The notes below the pieces were generated by a model. It did not search any database, was not told where the DNA came from, and was given only the letters and a program-made list of their open reading frames with translations. This document shows positions 60,922 through 64,000 of a stretch of DNA of 64,000 nucleotides, in pieces. Location: positions 682,001 to 746,000 of the forward strand of contig JABZFP010000030.1 of NCBI GenBank assembly GCA_014237395.1, written 5' to 3'. How positions within the stretch are numbered: position 1 is the stretch's first letter; each line of letters starts with the position of its first letter. The translations under genes and the position numbers were made by a program. The stretch is from Desulfobacteraceae bacterium (lineage in GTDB: Bacteria > Desulfobacterota > Desulfobacteria > Desulfobacterales > UBA5852).

Positions 60922-62088
60922 ATGCGAAAATTTGGTTGGCCGTTAGGGATATCTGCTTTTCTTCTATTCGTCTGCCTCAGCTGCACGGAGAAGATCGAAC
61001 CGGGAACGACGCCGGCGAACGAGGGCGCTGCCGTTGCCGCACGCGTCATGGAGGCCCGCAGCACGGTCGAACCGCTCCTGTACGAAGCGGTCGGCACGGT
61101 GAAAGCCCAATTGTCGGCCACCGTTTCCAGCAAACTGATGGGTGTCATCCAGGCCTTTCACGTCAAGGAGGGGGACCTGGTGAAAGCCGGTGATCTCCTG
61201 GTCCAGTTGGATGAGCGCCAGGTGGACGCCCAACTCAAGCAGACCCAGGCCGCCCTGGCAGAAGCGCGCCAGGCCGAATCCGGCGCCGTATCCGCCCGGG
61301 ATGCGGCCGAAGCCGACGCCCAGCGGGCGCTGCTGTCCTATCGCCGCAACCGGACCCTGCTGGAGGGCGAGGCCATCACCCGGGAGACATTTGAAACCGT
61401 GGAGACCCAGCACAAGCAGGCCCAGGCCGCCCTGTCCCAGGCGCGGGCAATGGTGGCGGCGGCGCAATTTCGCGTTCGTCAGGCACAGGCGGCGGTCAAG
61501 GCGGCCATGGTCGCTAGCAAGGATGCGCGGCTGGTGGCGCCGTTCGATGGCAGGGTGACGGCCAAGCTGGCCGATGTGGGCGCGCTGGCCGCGCCGGGAA
61601 CACCGCTGCTGACCCTGGAACGGGAGGGGGGATACCGCATCGACCTGGTGGTTCCGGAAGCCTACATCCACGCCATTCGTAAGGGCCAGTCGGTGGACGT
61701 CCGCATTCCGGCCCGCGACGGACAACCCATCGCCGGGACAATTGATGTGATCGTTCCCTCGGCCGACCAGGGCAGCCGGACCTTTCTGGTGCAGGTGCGG
61801 GTTGCGGAAGCCGAATCCCTTCATTCAGGCATGTTCGCCCGGGTGCCCCTCGCCATCGGCGAGCAGCAGGCGATGCGCATCCCTGAGTCGGCCGTAATTC
61901 GACAAGGGCAGTTAACCGGCGTTTTCATCGTCGATGCGCAAGACATCGCCCGGTTCCGTCTGATCCGCACCGGCCGACCCTACGGGGATCTGGTCGAGGT
62001 TATTTCCGGGATCAAGGACGGTACCCGCCTGGTGGTGTCTCCCCCGGTCCAATTGACCAACGGATCTGCCGTGGAGCCTGAAAAATGA
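60922..62088 (+). CDS. RND efflux system periplasmic adaptor subunit
   Basis: 388 residues. It has an N-terminal lipoprotein signal ending in the lipobox LFVCLSC (Cys near residue 20), so it is likely tethered to the inner membrane after Lgt processing. GTVKAQLSATVSSKLMGVI begins the biotinyl-lipoyl half, a long coiled coil of Ala/Gln-rich helices follows (residues about 90-180), and the beta-barrel contains ARLVAPFDGRVT-like text (RLVAPFDGRVTAKLADVG). It bridges the permease below to an outer-membrane channel. ATG 60922 has GAGGA about 8 bases upstream. Confidence 0.92.
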   Translation: MRKFGWPLGISAFLLFVCLSCTEKIEPGTTPANEGAAVAARVMEARSTVEPLLYEAVGTVKAQLSATVSSKLMGVIQAFHVKEGDLVKAGDLLVQLDERQVDAQLKQTQAALAEARQAESGAVSARDAAEADAQRALLSYRRNRTLLEGEAITRETFETVETQHKQAQAALSQARAMVAAAQFRVRQAQAAVKAAMVASKDARLVAPFDGRVTAKLADVGALAAPGTPLLTLEREGGYRIDLVVPEAYIHAIRKGQSVDVRIPARDGQPIAGTIDVIVPSADQGSRTFLVQVRVAEAESLHSGMFARVPLAIGEQQAMRIPESAVIRQGQLTGVFIVDAQDIARFRLIRTGRPYGDLVEVISGIKDGTRLVVSPPVQLTNGSAVEPEK

Positions 62089-64000
62089 ACCAAGCATTTG
62101 GTCCGGCCGGAAAAATCGCCGCCTATTTCATCAACTCCAAGCTGACCCCGCTGATAATCATTGCATCGATCCTGCTGGGCATGGCGGCCGTGGTGGCGCT
62201 CCCCCGGGAGGAAGAGCCCCAGATCATCGTGCCCATGATTGACATCTTCGTCCAGATGCCCGGTTCCAGCGCCGCCGAGGTGGAGCAGCGCGTGAGCCGT
62301 CCCATGGAGAAGCTGCTGTGGGAGATTCCCGGCGTGGAGTACATTTACTCCACCAGCATGCCGGGCATGGCCATGGCGGTGGTCCGTTTTTACGTGGGGC
62401 AGAACGAGGAGACGTCCATTGTCCGGCTGCAGTCCAAACTCATGGCCAACATGGACCGGATTCCCTGCTGCATCACGCCGCCTTTGATCAAGCCGCGCTA
62501 CATCGACGACGTGCCCATTCTGGCCCTGACCTTCTGGAGTGACGATGTCGATCCCTACATGCTGCGGCGGGTGGCCGCCGAAGTGGAAGATGCCGTGAAG
62601 CGGGAGCCCAATGTTTCCCTTACTACGCTCATCGGGGGGGCGTCGCGCCGGGTGGAGGTGCAACTGGACCCGGTGCGCATGGCCGGATACGGCCTGGATA
62701 CGCTGGCGGTCTCCCGGCAGGTCTCCGCTGCCAACCAGGCGGCGGATGCCGGCACCTATCCCTCGCCCGCGGGCCAGATAGTCGTCCATGCCGGGGGCTT
62801 CCTGAAAACCCTTGAGGACGTCGCGCACGTGGTGGTGGCGACCCATCAGGGACGCCCGGTCTATTTGGGGGATGTGGCCACCATCACCGATGGTCCGCCG
62901 GAGGCCAACACCTATGTTTATTTCGGCACCGGTCCGGCGGCCGGCGAAAATCACATGGCGCCGGAAATGGTCCGGCGTCCTCCCTATCCGGCGGTCACCC
63001 TGACCCTGGCCAAACGCAAAGGTACCAACGCCATCAGCGTGGCCGATAAGGTGCTCGAACGCGTCGAAGCCCTCAAGGGAGAGGTCATACCGTACAATAT
63101 CACGGTCTCCGTCACCCGCAACTACGGGGAAACGGCCAAGGAGAAGAGCGACGAACTGCTGCTGCACATGCTGATCGCTATCCTCTCGGTCACCATTCTC
63201 ATCTGGTTTACCCTCGGGCACCGGGAGTCCGGCGTGGTGGCAGTTGCCATCCCGGTCACCCTGGCGCTGACCATGGCCGTTTTCTTTCTCTATGGCTACA
63301 CCCTGAACCGCATTACGCTGTTCGCCCTGATCTTCTCCATCGGGATCCTGGTGGACGACGCCATTGTGGTGGTGGAGAATATCGTCCGCCACAACCGGCT
63401 GCCGGGCAATGCGGACCGGCCGCGCATCCAGGTGGCGGTCGAAGCCGTGGATGAAGTCGGCAATCCTACGATACTGGCGACCATGACGGTGATTGCCGCT
63501 ATTCTGCCCATGGCCTTCGTGGGAGGGCTCATGGGGCCTTACATGCGGCCCATCCCGGTGGGCGCGTCCGCGGCCATGGTCTTTTCACTCATTGTGGCCT
63601 TTATCGTTACCCCCTGGGCGGCCCATCGCCTGCTGCACCGGGGCCCGGGCGGCAGCCACGGCGGGAACCACGAATCGGAAGACCGGGCCACCCGGCTCTA
63701 CCGCGATGTCATGGATCATCTACTGCATAAGCCCCTGTGGCGGTGGTCCTTCCTGATCGGTGTCGCCGTCTTGCTGCTGGGGGCCTGCGTCATGGTGGGG
63801 GTGGGGTTGGTCAGGGTCAAAATGCTGCCCTTCGACAACAAGAGCGAGTTTCAGGTGATCCTGGATCTGCCCGAGCAGGCCACCCTGGAGGATACGGCGG
63901 CCGTGGCCTTCGAGATGGGGGACTACCTGGCCACCGTCAACGAGGTGGAGGACTACCAGGTTCATGTGGGCACTGCCGGGCCGTTCAACTTCAACGGTCT
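62085..64000 (+). CDS. RND efflux system permease subunit (partial, 3' end outside window)
   Basis: 638 codons are in the window and the frame stays open to the edge. It starts at ATG 62085, overlapping the adaptor stop as ATGA. The first helix (LTPLIIIASILLGMAAVVAL) and the EEEPQIIVPMIDIFVQMPGSSA porter start are typical of AcrB/MexF-like pumps. IGILVDDAIVVVENIVRH carries the paired acidic residues of the proton relay in helix 4. The REEEPQI start fits the heavy-metal/hydrophobe RND group with proteobacterial and sulfate-reducer members. No outer-membrane component is seen before the edge. Confidence 0.93.
   Translation, partial: MNQAFGPAGKIAAYFINSKLTPLIIIASILLGMAAVVALPREEEPQIIVPMIDIFVQMPGSSAAEVEQRVSRPMEKLLWEIPGVEYIYSTSMPGMAMAVVRFYVGQNEETSIVRLQSKLMANMDRIPCCITPPLIKPRYIDDVPILALTFWSDDVDPYMLRRVAAEVEDAVKREPNVSLTTLIGGASRRVEVQLDPVRMAGYGLDTLAVSRQVSAANQAADAGTYPSPAGQIVVHAGGFLKTLEDVAHVVVATHQGRPVYLGDVATITDGPPEANTYVYFGTGPAAGENHMAPEMVRRPPYPAVTLTLAKRKGTNAISVADKVLERVEALKGEVIPYNITVSVTRNYGETAKEKSDELLLHMLIAILSVTILIWFTLGHRESGVVAVAIPVTLALTMAVFFLYGYTLNRITLFALIFSIGILVDDAIVVVENIVRHNRLPGNADRPRIQVAVEAVDEVGNPTILATMTVIAAILPMAFVGGLMGPYMRPIPVGASAAMVFSLIVAFIVTPWAAHRLLHRGPGGSHGGNHESEDRATRLYRDVMDHLLHKPLWRWSFLIGVAVLLLGACVMVGVGLVRVKMLPFDNKSEFQVILDLPEQATLEDTAAVAFEMGDYLATVNEVEDYQVHVGTAGPFNFNG

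Noticed and set aside
1..64000. tRNA or rRNA genes
   Set aside because: Reading the intergenic gaps showed no cloverleaf or conserved TPsiC-like motif. This was by eye; a covariance-model scan could still find one.

Overview
The window is a GC-rich, densely packed bacterial chromosome segment with about 55 protein genes, short gaps and many ATGA/TAATG overlaps. The gene set suggests an anaerobic deltaproteobacterium (Desulfobacterota, Desulfosarcina-like). Indicators are a probable selenocysteine-encoding UGA in a rhodanese, an Fe-S aldo/keto reductase, a DUF2284 cysteine-rich protein, LarE, heptose epimerase (Gram-negative LPS), lipoprotein processing and an RND pump. This placement is inference; there is no rRNA or other marker gene. 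I found no tRNA, rRNA, CRISPR array, insertion sequence or prophage.

Layout. 1-167: C-terminus of a membrane protein. 496-9932: a five-gene operon of circularly permuted ATP-grasp, alpha-E and transglutaminase proteins, in effect a two-fold repeat of one module (separate ATP-grasp and alpha-E genes, then a fused copy, each followed by a transglutaminase). 9904-13898: minus-strand metabolic genes (zinc-ribbon methyltransferase, HpcH/HpaI aldolase, drug/metabolite exporter, spermidine-synthase-like protein, histidine phosphatase). 14036-15261: a Lys/Ala-rich membrane protein gene whose 24-bp repeat tract contains a 1-bp deletion. 15611-29383: larE, SLC13 permease, M20 peptidase, ribosomal protein THX (31 aa), Nudix, hldD, EamA exporter, threonine dehydratase-like, an NMT1-type ABC transporter, lgt and an aldo/keto reductase. 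29437-38650: trmO-like, TPR/SPOR envelope protein, gamma-carbonic-anhydrase-like protein, bile-acid symporter family, then a DUF885 metallopeptidase / ATP-grasp / methyltransferase cluster. 38801-46591: periplasmic binding protein, aminotransferase, MetF-like, transglutaminase-like, PhoH, PilZ, methyltransferase, homocysteine methyltransferase-like. 46722-53712: hybrid PAS kinase, aldehyde dehydrogenase, RidA, metallo-hydrolase, DUF2284 and GNAT. 53996-64000: selenoprotein rhodanese, DUF493, SpoIIAA-like, two methyltransferases (one interrupted by TAG), uvrA and an RND efflux pair running off the end.

Most notable: (1) a double-rhodanese gene whose only interruption is an in-frame TGA exactly at the catalytic cysteine position, followed at the right distance by a bacterial SECIS-like hairpin; (2) the duplicated ATP-grasp/alpha-E/transglutaminase operon, whose product is unknown; (3) a second, different ATP-grasp cluster with a methyltransferase and a metallopeptidase; (4) the frameshifted repeat protein; (5) a roughly 115-bp dispersed repeat with a conserved hairpin in two intergenic regions; (6) an in-frame TAG in an otherwise intact methyltransferase.
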